From positions 930,001 through 994,000 of the forward strand of contig NZ_VWWO01000002.1 in the NCBI RefSeq assembly GCF_011752935.1: a DNA stretch of 64,000 nucleotides, given 5' to 3'. A program made the position numbers and the translations under genes. The first letter of the stretch is position 1; each line of letters begins with the position of its first letter. Under the pieces are notes generated by a model, which saw only the letters and a program-made list of their open reading frames with translations, ran no database searches and was not told the DNA's origin. Origin of the DNA: Chitinophaga sp. Cy-1792 (GTDB taxonomy: Bacteria; Bacteroidota; Bacteroidia; Chitinophagales; Chitinophagaceae). Positions 54,163 through 63,900 of the stretch are shown one piece after another.

Positions 54163-55293
54163 ATGAAAAAACTACAATATAGCGGTTGGTTATTGGTACT
54201 GGTGCTGATGGTCTTCTCCTGTAAAAAGCCGGATTTTGAGGCGGAACAACAGGCCATGGCTGCCGGTACTATCAGCGACTATCTGAAAAATAATTTTGAC
54301 TTTTCCCTCTTTGCTGCCGCAGTCAATAAAGCCGGACTGGCAGATAGCCTGGATAAGGCCGGCGCAGCCTATACGGTGCTGGCGCCCACGAATGCAGCCT
54401 TCAATAAAGATGGTGTACTCACGGCAGCCGATTTTGATAAATGGCCCGCAGATAGCTTACGCTACTTTGTCAGAACGCATATACTGCCTGTCAGACTCTT
54501 TTACAGCGATATTCCATTGTCTTCCGATAACCGGTACGACAACCTCAACGGGGCAAGGCTCTATATTTCCCGCTCCTCCGCGTATAATGCTGCGTTAGCG
54601 GTGAATGGCGTTATCGTACAAAGTCAGCCTTCCCTGAGTACTTCTGTGGCGGCTACTTATGGCGCTACACAACTGAACGGTGTGGTATATCCGCTGGGAA
54701 ACACCCTGAAAGTGCTGCCCCAAACGGTGCAGGAATTCCTTTCTTCCCGACCAGCCTTTTCGCATCTCGTAGCGGGTTTTAAAAAATTCGGCTACTGGGA
54801 TAAACTGGGCACAGATGGTCCGTTTACCGTGTATGCACCTATGGACTCCACTTTCGACCGCTGGGGAATCACGCTGGACAGCATCAGTAGAATGGATGCA
54901 AACAAATATGATCCGGTGGTATTTGGTGGTTATTTTCTGCAACCCAATCACCTGTTTGTATTGGATATATTACAATTACCACCTCCTTCAGGTATTAACT
55001 TCCTTGCTTTTTCGCTGGCGGATGCCAAATATAAATTAGTGATGGGGCAGCAGCCATTCGGTTTAGGCGTTGGCGTTGTAACGGCTGCTTCTGCGCTGAC
55101 CTCCACACTGGTACCGGTGACGCCCTTCTGGAACCAGCCTTACGGTAACCAGGGTACGCCTTTCCTGGGAGAGACTACACAGGGTCTGGGCCTGAATCTC
55201 CTGAAAGGTACCTATATCAATTATACCTGCTCCAATGGCGTGGTACATATGCTGGGAGATATACTGGTATTGCCGGGTAAAGTAATTAAGTAA
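54163..55293 (+). CDS. Fasciclin (FAS1) domain lipoprotein 1
   Basis: The ATG at 54163 (MKKLQYSGW) gives 376 aa with lipobox VFSC (Cys20). Two FAS1 modules are visible. The first (about 40-185) contains DKAGAAYTVLAPTNAAFNKDGV. The second (about 195-375) has KLGTDGPFTVYAPMDSTFDRWGI and ends in TCSNGVVHMLGDILVLPG. The TVLAPTNxAF and NGVxHxxxxLL motifs are the FAS1 H1 and H2 boxes. FAS1 domains mediate cell-surface adhesion. It is the first of three tandem FAS1 genes. Confidence 0.85.
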   Translation: MKKLQYSGWLLVLVLMVFSCKKPDFEAEQQAMAAGTISDYLKNNFDFSLFAAAVNKAGLADSLDKAGAAYTVLAPTNAAFNKDGVLTAADFDKWPADSLRYFVRTHILPVRLFYSDIPLSSDNRYDNLNGARLYISRSSAYNAALAVNGVIVQSQPSLSTSVAATYGATQLNGVVYPLGNTLKVLPQTVQEFLSSRPAFSHLVAGFKKFGYWDKLGTDGPFTVYAPMDSTFDRWGITLDSISRMDANKYDPVVFGGYFLQPNHLFVLDILQLPPPSGINFLAFSLADAKYKLVMGQQPFGLGVGVVTAASALTSTLVPVTPFWNQPYGNQGTPFLGETTQGLGLNLLKGTYINYTCSNGVVHMLGDILVLPGKVIK

Positions 55294-55324
55294 GAAGATA
55301 ATATTCTAACAACAGCAATTCTTT

Positions 55325-56536
55325 ATGAAGAAATATACTAACTGGTCATTATACTGTTTTTGCCTGTTGCTGCTATTGATCAGCGCATGCACAAAAACGG
55401 AGGAACCGCCAAAACCAATAGGAGATAAGCTGCCGTATTCCGGCAACGTCAATAAAAGTCTGGCACAGCTGATAGACTCCATACCTGAAGCATCCATTTT
55501 CAGTGCTGCTATCAAACGTACTACCATACAGCGTTATATGGATAGTCTGGCCGGAAAGAACCCCAATGGCCCCTATACGATGTTTGTGCCTTCCAACAAG
55601 GCATGGCAGGCCGCAGGGTTTACTGCTGATAATATCGGTACGGTTCCGGTAGCGACGCTGGATACGATTATCCGGTACCTGACCATACCCGGTGGTTTGC
55701 CGGCAAATACGGTTGATCTTACCGGGGAAACAAATTTCTATCCATTAATGGCCGGCGACAGAACACTGACGCGTTCGCAGGTGCCGTCACCATTCCTGTC
55801 GTGGACCAACATGTACTATTACTACAGGATAGCGGTAGGACTCACATCCGGCACATTAAGATTAAATGGCAGAACAGCCAGCAAGGCGCCGGCTATTCCT
55901 GCTATCAATGGCAGCCTGTTCCTGCTGGATACAATGATCGTGAAGCCTTTCTATGAAAGTTACCAGGTGTTGAATCATGATACCAGCTTCAGCTTCTATA
56001 TGGCAGCCTTGAAGAAGAATAATGCCATCTATACTGCAAAAGGAATTATAGGCCAGTATAACGATACTTCTTCGCTGGTGTTGGCCATTGGTAGCAATAC
56101 ACCTGGTAAGGAACCTTTTGCTATTGTATTTGCTCCGGATAACAATGCTTTCAGAAAAGCCGGTTTTAATTCTATTGCAGATATCAATAATTATATAGAT
56201 AAGTCTGCATTGGTAACTGCACCTGATTATACCCAGATGCGTACCAATATGGATTCTATACTGGTGAATCATCAGATACTGAGTAATTATAACGCGTTGA
56301 ATCCTTTTTATACCTACATATATTCGATAGACCTGCTCAATAATATGTTCCTGCAACCTTTGAGCAATGCGCCATCAGCAGGGGCTTTGCTGGCTACCAA
56401 TATCAACGGGCAGGTGGTGCTGCACCGGCAGGATTTCCCGCAGGGCCGCGCTGCCACTATTATAGCACCGTCGGATATCACTACGCTTACCGGTGTGATA
56501 CACCGCGTTGATAACCTTTTATTGCCTACTCCATAA
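55325..56536 (+). CDS. Fasciclin (FAS1) domain lipoprotein 2
   Basis: This 403-aa lipoprotein (lipobox ISAC, Cys22) carries two FAS1-like modules. The first (about 40-200) contains NPNGPYTMFVPSNKAWQAAGF and the second (about 205-400) has EPFAIVFAPDNNAFRKAGF and ends ITTLTGVIHRVDNLLLP. The H1 boxes TMFVPSNxAW and IVFAPDNNAF are clear. It lies about 30 bp after the previous FAS1 gene. It is likely an adhesion or receptor-accessory protein. Confidence 0.85.
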   Translation: MKKYTNWSLYCFCLLLLLISACTKTEEPPKPIGDKLPYSGNVNKSLAQLIDSIPEASIFSAAIKRTTIQRYMDSLAGKNPNGPYTMFVPSNKAWQAAGFTADNIGTVPVATLDTIIRYLTIPGGLPANTVDLTGETNFYPLMAGDRTLTRSQVPSPFLSWTNMYYYYRIAVGLTSGTLRLNGRTASKAPAIPAINGSLFLLDTMIVKPFYESYQVLNHDTSFSFYMAALKKNNAIYTAKGIIGQYNDTSSLVLAIGSNTPGKEPFAIVFAPDNNAFRKAGFNSIADINNYIDKSALVTAPDYTQMRTNMDSILVNHQILSNYNALNPFYTYIYSIDLLNNMFLQPLSNAPSAGALLATNINGQVVLHRQDFPQGRAATIIAPSDITTLTGVIHRVDNLLLPTP

Positions 56537-56546
56537 AAGAATTATA

Positions 56547-57530
56547 ATGGAACCTAAAAAAATTATTACACGGCTGATGATGGGAGTGGTGCTACTTACT
56601 GCCTGCACCAAAGATAAAGTGCAGCCTGAAAACATATATGCCAAAACAGGTATTGCCGCCGTGGTGAACAGCAATTTCAGTTTATCGCTTTGCAGGTATG
56701 CATTGGTAACTACCCATTATGATGATACATTAAGTAAGCCTGGTCCGTATACTTTGTTAGGCCCGTCCAACGATGCTTTTACGGCAGCGGGCTGGTCATC
56801 TGGCGCAGCGCTGATACGTGCCACTGATTCTATCCGTGCCATGATGCCGTACCATTTTATTCGTGGCGCTATTAAGCTTGATTCCTTACCGATGGCTTTT
56901 AACCAGCCACTGACAGCCGGAAATGGACAGCCACTATATGTTACACACTGGGTGAATAGCCGGGATACCGCTATTGTGGTAAATGGTGTCAGAGTAAGCA
57001 CTTTCGATAAGCCTGCAACGAATGGCCTGGTGAACATTACGGATGGGGTGCTTTACCCGATCGTCTATAACGATGTACAGCAGGCGGTTTCAGGTGATCC
57101 TGCCTTGTCGATGTTCAACGCTGCCATTATTCAGAGCGGCCTTGCAGCAGATTATAACACCGGCGGCCCCTATACGGTGTTTGCCCCGGTAAACGCGGCA
57201 TTCAACGCTATCGGTGTGATGACGGTGGATAGTGTGTATAAAATGGATGTGTCCAAGCTGCAAAAAATCGTGAAGGCACATATCGCTACGGGAAGGAATT
57301 TTATCTATGATTATATCCTGAAAGCAGATGTAACCGCCAATACTTACCAGGAGCATATGCTCAGTGGCGCTATTTCTACTTTTACACTTGTGCCCGATCC
57401 CCTGCGTCAGGGCCGATTTGCAGGTATCACCCTGCAAACTGCTTCGGGGGCCAGTGTAAGCATCTCCCGAAAAAATATACTCGCAGGTAACGGCGTAGTA
57501 CATAGCATCTCCGGGCTTTTAAATAATTAA
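56547..57530 (+). CDS. Fasciclin (FAS1) domain lipoprotein 3
   Basis: The ATG at 56547 (MEPKKIITRLM) is the start after the previous stop; the longer frame overlaps that gene. It encodes 327 aa with lipobox LTAC (Cys20). Two FAS1 modules are present: PGPYTLLGPSNDAFTAAGW in the first, and GGPYTVFAPVNAAFNAIGV with the end LAGNGVVHSISGLL in the second. It is the third tandem FAS1 lipoprotein and directly precedes the Oar-like receptor, 9 bp apart. Confidence 0.87.
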   Translation: MEPKKIITRLMMGVVLLTACTKDKVQPENIYAKTGIAAVVNSNFSLSLCRYALVTTHYDDTLSKPGPYTLLGPSNDAFTAAGWSSGAALIRATDSIRAMMPYHFIRGAIKLDSLPMAFNQPLTAGNGQPLYVTHWVNSRDTAIVVNGVRVSTFDKPATNGLVNITDGVLYPIVYNDVQQAVSGDPALSMFNAAIIQSGLAADYNTGGPYTVFAPVNAAFNAIGVMTVDSVYKMDVSKLQKIVKAHIATGRNFIYDYILKADVTANTYQEHMLSGAISTFTLVPDPLRQGRFAGITLQTASGASVSISRKNILAGNGVVHSISGLLNN

Positions 57531-57539
57531 ACGATTTTT

Positions 57540-60500
57540 ATGTTCTCACTGATAAATGAAAAATTACAAGCGCTATTACTGACGCTGGTCGTTTTACTAT
57601 GCAGCCTGACTATCGCCACTGCGCAGCAAACGGATGGTAGTCTTATCGGTAAGGTGACCGACAGCACCGGCCTCGCACTGGCTGATGCTACCGTAATCGC
57701 AAAGCACCAGCCTTCCGGTACGGTGTACAGCACGCGTACGGATAAACTGGGGAGTTTCTATTTACCCGGACTTCGTATAGGCGGCCCCTATATCATTACT
57801 GTTAGTATGGTAGGAAGAAAAACAGTTAACAGGGACCAGGTGACTGTTCGCCTGGGAGAGCCTCAACAGCTCAACTTCTTACTGACAGAAGAACAAAAAC
57901 AGTTGTCAGAAGTGGTGATCACATCTGCCAATACAAAAAATAAAGCCAATACCTACGGGGCCGGACAAAACATTACCCGCTCACAGATCAGCAGCCTGCC
58001 CAGCGTCAGCCGCAGTTTGCAGGACATGACCCGACTGGTGCCGCAAGGCTCAAAAGATAACGCTTTCGCAGGTACGAACTTCCGTTATAACAACATCACC
58101 ATCGATGGTGCGGTGAATAATGATGCGATAGGCTTCAGTCCCTCCGCAGGTGGTATTACCGGTACTTCCGGCGCGCCTGGATCCAGTACCCGCACCAACA
58201 CTATTTCCCTGGATGCCATTGAAGATATGCAGGTATACCTGGCGCCCTTCGATGTGAAGATCGGTAACTTCACCGGTGGTAGCATCAATGCGGTAACACG
58301 CAGCGGTACCAACACCGTAACCGGGTCTGCCTATGTTTTTGGCCGCAATGCCGCCACTACAGGGAATGATAAAACAGGGTCTTTAGGGAAGATGAACAAC
58401 GATTTTTATGATTATCAGGCTGGTGTCAGACTGGGATTCCCGATTATAAAAAATAAATTGTTCTTCTTTACCAACGAAGAAATTACCCGCCGCCAGGACC
58501 CCGTGCAGCTCATGGCCGGACAGCCGGAAACCGCACAGATACTCAGTGCGAAGGATGCCACTGATATTCGTGACTATACACTGAACCACTACGGTAATGT
58601 CTTTGATCCGGGTACCGCCGGCGCCTATACGAGTTATTCTCGGTCGGAGAAATTTTTCAACCGTCTCGACTGGAATATTAATGCGCATAACCAGCTGGCT
58701 ATACGAAATAATACCATCTTCTCCCGCGCCGTGAATATGGACCGCGACCAGATGGATTTTCGCTTCAGCTCCATGGCTTATAAACAAACCAATAATACCA
58801 GTGCCACCGTTGCGGAACTCAAGTCTTCCCTGAAAGGAAATTTTTCCAACAGCCTGATAGTGGGGTATACTACAATTCACGATTACCGTGATCCTTTATC
58901 GGACCCGGCTTTGCCGCAAATTCAGATCATGGGCCGTACGCCAGGTACTACGATCTATATGGGTACCGACAGGGAAGCAGCTATCTTCAACATGAAACAG
59001 CGCACCTGGGAAATTACGGATAACCTTACCTGGCACCGTGGCAAACACACGATGTTGCTGGGTACACACAATGAGTTGTACCATATCAGCTATGGCTTTG
59101 TCAACTCATGGAATGGCCGCGTAGATTATTTAAGTATAGAAGATTTTCTGAATAATAACCCTTACCGCGTAAGAGGTAGTTACAACTATAACAATAACTC
59201 CAGGGATTATATCCTCACGCACCCGGAAGCAGTATTTGATGTAAATATGCTCAGTGCCTACTTCCAGGATGAAATCAGTGTTACAGACAGGTTCCGTATT
59301 ACGCCGGGCCTGCGTGCAGACTATACCTTCCTGCCACATACGCAGCCGCTGAGCGATCAGGTGAAAAATGCCTATACCGATACCTATTTTGGTAACAGTT
59401 ACACCTATACGCCGCTGAACCAGATCAGCAATCATTACTTGGATAAGGTGCAGTTGTCGCCCAGGATTGGCTTCCGTTACGACATGACAAAAGATGGGCA
59501 GCTGGTGCTGCGTGGTGGCGCCGGATTATTTACCGGCCGTATCCCGCTGGCATGGCTGGGATATGCCTTCTATAACACCGGTATCAACTATGGCGCCTAC
59601 GATCAGAAGGCCGACCAGCAGCCGTTTGCACCAGGATCTGATCCGGTGAAGCCCGGTAAAAATGGTATCGCAGATTTTATTGCCGCAAACGGAACGGATG
59701 TTAACAGCGCTAAAGTCGGCAAAACGCAGGTGGATGTAGTGGATAATAATTTCGTATTACCGAAAGTATTACGCGTAAACCTGGCACTGGATTATACTGC
59801 GGAAAGCGGCTATAAATTCGGGATAGAAGGTTTGTACACCAAAACAATCCATGATGTATTTTTCCAGCAGGTGAATATTAAAGACAACCCGCGGTATTAC
59901 GGCTTTGACAGTGCGCATCAGTTTCCTGTGTATAGTGGCAGTGTGGACCCACGTTTCTCCAATGCCTATGAGCTGAGTAATACCAACCTTGGCTACAGGT
60001 ATTCGCTGACAGGTACGGTGAGTCGCCGTTTCAATGGTGGCTTCAATGCCTCGGTGGCGTATACCTATGGTGGCTCCAAAGATGCATTCAATGGTATCCG
60101 TAACTCCATGGAAAGCAACTGGCAGCTGAACCAGGCGCTGAGTCCGAATAACACCGGCCTGGCATGGTCTAACTTTGACATTCGTCATCGTATACTCGTC
60201 AACGTTGGTTACCAGCGTGCCTGGAACGACCGCTGGACAAGCCGTATCAACTTACTTGTGAGTGCACAGTCGGGCAGTCCGTTTACCTATGGTATCGTCA
60301 ATAACAGTATGCAGGGCCTGCCGCAGCAGGTGAGTGTGGCTTATATTCCTAAAGAAAGTGAGGCGATTCGTTTCTTCCAGGACTATACCACTACTGCCGG
60401 AGCTGTTGTTACTGCTTCGCAGCAGGCAGCAGATTTCAACGCCTATATCGACGGCAACAAATACCTGAGTAGTCGCCGCGGCGCCTTTACAGAACGTAAT

Positions 60501-60824
60501 GCGGGCCGCACGCCCTGGAATACTACCGCCGATCTGCACTTCGCACAGGAGTTTTATTTCTCGAAGAGTACCAGGTTTATTACCCTTACCATCGATATTA
60601 TGAACCTGACCAACCTGGTCAGCAGTAACTGGGGCAGGGTGTATTTCTCACCAAATACCTTTAACTCTACTGCCAGCGTAGGCCTGGCGCCTACGCTGTT
60701 CCCTGTGAAACAGAATGCAGGTAACTATCCTGTATATACGTTTAGTAATCCGGGTAATCCCTATGCAATTGATTACCTGAATTCAAGGGTGCAGGGGCAG
60801 TTGGGACTCCGTTATTCTTTCTAA
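57540..60824 (+). CDS. Oar-like TonB-dependent receptor with carboxypeptidase-regulatory domain
   Basis: This 1094-aa protein has a signal peptide (about 8-30) and a carboxypeptidase-regulatory-like domain (about 33-115, GSLIGKVTDSTGLALADATVIAKH). The plug follows (about 130-235) with SLQDMTRLVPQGSKDNAFAG and NNITIDGAVNND, and a large barrel ends in LNSRVQGQLGLRYSF. It lacks the STN domain of the receptor at 47615. The plug text (FGVKIGNFTGGSINAVTRSGTN type) is typical of Oar-like outer-membrane receptors used in protein or peptide secretion and uptake in Bacteroidota. It ends the operon before a large palindrome. Confidence 0.9.
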   Translation: MFSLINEKLQALLLTLVVLLCSLTIATAQQTDGSLIGKVTDSTGLALADATVIAKHQPSGTVYSTRTDKLGSFYLPGLRIGGPYIITVSMVGRKTVNRDQVTVRLGEPQQLNFLLTEEQKQLSEVVITSANTKNKANTYGAGQNITRSQISSLPSVSRSLQDMTRLVPQGSKDNAFAGTNFRYNNITIDGAVNNDAIGFSPSAGGITGTSGAPGSSTRTNTISLDAIEDMQVYLAPFDVKIGNFTGGSINAVTRSGTNTVTGSAYVFGRNAATTGNDKTGSLGKMNNDFYDYQAGVRLGFPIIKNKLFFFTNEEITRRQDPVQLMAGQPETAQILSAKDATDIRDYTLNHYGNVFDPGTAGAYTSYSRSEKFFNRLDWNINAHNQLAIRNNTIFSRAVNMDRDQMDFRFSSMAYKQTNNTSATVAELKSSLKGNFSNSLIVGYTTIHDYRDPLSDPALPQIQIMGRTPGTTIYMGTDREAAIFNMKQRTWEITDNLTWHRGKHTMLLGTHNELYHISYGFVNSWNGRVDYLSIEDFLNNNPYRVRGSYNYNNNSRDYILTHPEAVFDVNMLSAYFQDEISVTDRFRITPGLRADYTFLPHTQPLSDQVKNAYTDTYFGNSYTYTPLNQISNHYLDKVQLSPRIGFRYDMTKDGQLVLRGGAGLFTGRIPLAWLGYAFYNTGINYGAYDQKADQQPFAPGSDPVKPGKNGIADFIAANGTDVNSAKVGKTQVDVVDNNFVLPKVLRVNLALDYTAESGYKFGIEGLYTKTIHDVFFQQVNIKDNPRYYGFDSAHQFPVYSGSVDPRFSNAYELSNTNLGYRYSLTGTVSRRFNGGFNASVAYTYGGSKDAFNGIRNSMESNWQLNQALSPNNTGLAWSNFDIRHRILVNVGYQRAWNDRWTSRINLLVSAQSGSPFTYGIVNNSMQGLPQQVSVAYIPKESEAIRFFQDYTTTAGAVVTASQQAADFNAYIDGNKYLSSRRGAFTERNAGRTPWNTTADLHFAQEFYFSKSTRFITLTIDIMNLTNLVSSNWGRVYFSPNTFNSTASVGLAPTLFPVKQNAGNYPVYTFSNPGNPYAIDYLNSRVQGQLGLRYSF

Positions 60825-60836
60825 AAGTATAGGTAG

Positions 60837-60979
60837 AAAAGACAGGGTGTCAAAAGTAATTCCATTACAGATTATGTTTGCCGGATTTGCAACCGATACC
60901 TTCGGTATCGGTTGTTTTGTTCCGCGCTGCGCGCGGTGGGCTGGCGCCCGTCAAACAAACTTTTGACATCCTGTCTTTT
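60837..60979. terminator. Long inverted repeat / bidirectional terminator with internal REP element
   Basis: The 21-bp arms (AAAAGACAGGGTGTCAAAAGT at 60837-60857 and ACTTTTGACATCCTGTCTTTT at 60959-60979) differ by one G:T position. They flank a 101-bp interior that contains the REP-like element. Arms lie 12 bp after the Oar-like receptor and 3 bp from the stop of the convergent Tc-toxin gene. The right arm ends in TTTT, suiting termination of both genes. Confidence 0.7.
60889..60941. repeat. REP-like double palindrome, copy 2
   Basis: Inverted copy of 37473-37525: the order here is AACCGATACCTTCGGTATCGGTT, then CCGCGCTGCGCGCGG. It forms the same two stem-loops in the opposite orientation. 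It lies inside the long inverted repeat between convergent genes. Confidence 0.8.
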
Positions 60980-60982
60980 GTA

Positions 60983-63900
60983 TTAAAATGCCTTGTATTT
61001 TATCGTAATAACGACATCGGATATACGTTTTGCGAGGTCTGCATCAGGTATTGTCAGCGACCAGGATGCGTTGGGGTCTGTATCTGCCCCCGGAACGGTG
61101 AGTCCTTCAAAGGGGAGATAACGGCCGTCGCTGAATTCATCCGGGAAGATGCCCATGTCATCAATGCCCCTGGAGATAATTATCTGCTCGTTTAAGCCGT
61201 TATTTTTGAATGTCGCGTTAAATACCTCATACGGACTGATAACAGCAGGAATAGAAACAGAAATGGCATGAATTTTAAGTGTACCACTGTTATTAATCCA
61301 GGTATTATCCTTTAGGATTTTAAAATCGATTTTCCCTGTTTGCTGGAATTGCGTGAATAATGCAGCGTAGCGTTGTTTCAGGGAGATCATTATTTCGGCT
61401 TCCTGCCTGCGTTTGTTATTATTCAGGTAGGCGGCATTCAGGCGGGCCACGGCCAGCTTCAGTGTGTCGGCAGCCAGCAGTCCTTTACGCAGGCTGTTCC
61501 AGGAATTAGCCGGTATGAAATTGCTTTGATCGTTCAGTTCATAGGCATAGGCCGCCTGTAGCCGGTGCAATGCCGCCAGCGCCAGCTGGTACACTTTAAA
61601 ATACAGGCTGGATAACTGTCCGCTCATCCAACCATATAAATCTCCGTTGGTGAATTTTTTATGCAAATAATCCAGCATTTCCCTGCTTTGCGTGACGGCC
61701 AGCTGTTGTTGCTGTAGTCCTGCCTGTGCTGTCAGTAAGCGTTTATTCGCGGCCGTTATATCTGCTGTTAACTGCGCCACGGTAAAGGCTACATCAGATT
61801 CGTTGAAAGTCCATTCTTCAGTCCGGCGTGTATAACCTGCCTTGGTGCTGGTAAGGCCGCCCAGGTGGTCTTTTACAGTAGCCGTTTCCGTTAGTATCTG
61901 GGCGGCGGAATCAATGGCAGAACCAGGATGTGAGCCGCCATCCGCAAATCCGAAAATGGTGGGGATCAAATGTGCGATGGTAGCACCTTCCCGCAGTGCG
62001 GCAGCACTTTCCTGCAACTGCATGGCTGTCTGCATCTCCTGGAGTGCTGTTGCCTCCTGTGGTATCAGTCCTTTAAGGATGAGATTACGGTAATGTTGCT
62101 GCTCATATTGTGCCTTATCCAGACTGGCCTGTAAGCCCAGTATTTCTGCTTCGGCAGCATCTATCTGCGCCTGATAATTCTGCACAATGAAATTTTCCAT
62201 GTTCAGCTGATGGGTAGCCTGTAATAGCTGCAGCTTTTCTCCATCATGTTGCTGTAATATTCCCAGGAGCTGATTACCAAAGCCGGCGGCCATTTCTATC
62301 ACGGATGCTGTTACCGGCAGCAATTCCCTGAACCGGTAAATGCCCGTATTTGTCTTCAGGTTACTGTCGTCATATGGGTTGATGCCTCCATGCTGCATGG
62401 CGAGTTTCAGTCTGCCAGGGTTCAGTGGAGTACCGTATTCAGATGGATGTTCCTGCTGGCCATCTATATTCAATCCGTTGCGTAGCTTGTGTAGTCTGTC
62501 ATCCACGAGGCTCCAGAGGCCACTTAAATTCTCATCCTGTTGCCAGCTGAAAAAGTACTGCATTTTATCCGGGCCTATCGTATTGGCACAACGGTTTCCG
62601 CCACGGTAGCCATAGAGGAGGTCCAGTATGGCAGGAGCGGTGCCCAGCAGGTCGGTGGCTTCGAAATACAGCTGTGTGGCCATACTCAGACTTTCCCACG
62701 TTTCCTGGCGGAATTCATTATCTCCCCATTCCAGCACATTACGGATATATTGTTCTACTACCCATTTTTTCTCATGGGTAAAAGTATTGTCTGTGGAACT
62801 AAAGAATGGATAGAACTGCCAGGCTTGCTGTGGGTTGGCATTACCGGCCAGCGGATTGAAGATATAGCGGTACCAGTTCATGGCGGCTTCATTCCACAGG
62901 TTGTTTCGCAGGTACTGCGCTATCAGTGCCGGCGCATAGAAAAACAATTCGGTTGCATAGAAACCATCGGTGCCGCTGAAAAGTAGCTGGGTAGCATTTT
63001 TAATAGCAGGAAGAATAACGTTATGGCCTGTACGATAATTACTGTAATCATACACCGCGTCAGTAGCTAATGGTGCTGCCTGTAATGTGGTATCCAGCGA
63101 AGCTTTTAGTCCATGTACCCGGAAGTACTGCTCATATAGCTGCGGGAACAGATTGCTGATGGTGACCATGTTGAAAGTCGCCACAGCAAAGGTATTTCCA
63201 ACGCCGGCGTTATTATACTGATCTACACCGAATACCATAGGTTCCTTGCCTAAGGTTCCTGAGATAAGGATACTGCCCAGGTTTGTATTGGCGAGCATGG
63301 CCTGCATGCCACGGATAGCCTGTACACTGTATAGTACCCAGTTGCTGCCATGGCCATTGCCCGACTGTGGCAGGGTATTGAGTATATCGCTGCCTTCCTT
63401 GTAAAATTCATCAGCAAGATAAAATGTGCTGGTGCAGCTTTTCAGTACATCAAACAGTGAAAAGCGCGGGTAGGAGGCAACTCCCGCAAGTATACCATTT
63501 TGTTCCCATGGAAACAGGTATATATTGTCCGTAGTTTTCAATATCTGCGGAGCTACCCGTTCGCTGATGATGCCAGCTGCACTCATGTAGCGCGGCGGAA
63601 AGACAATGGCTGCTTGTTTTGGCCACGCATCGGCCACTATTTTACAAAAATCATAATAGGCGGACGATATCATTGTTGCAGGCACTTTCATCGACGTATC
63701 CAGATTGGTACGTAACGGAATTAACGGCGACAGATATACGTAAAGCGTATTGTTGATGCATAGTGGCACCGGCTTCTGCCAGTATGGCTGATCTGGTGTG
63801 AGGAAGGATTTTAGCGGGGTGAGGCCTGCGTTTGTATTCATCAGTAATACGCGGCTTGTACTTTGGGCATCTTCCAGGTCCAGGTCAAACGGGAAGCTGT

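Noticed and set aside
60878..61195. 105-aa plus-strand frame across the REP element
   Set aside because: Spans the palindrome and the antisense of the Tc-toxin gene, with no homology pattern.
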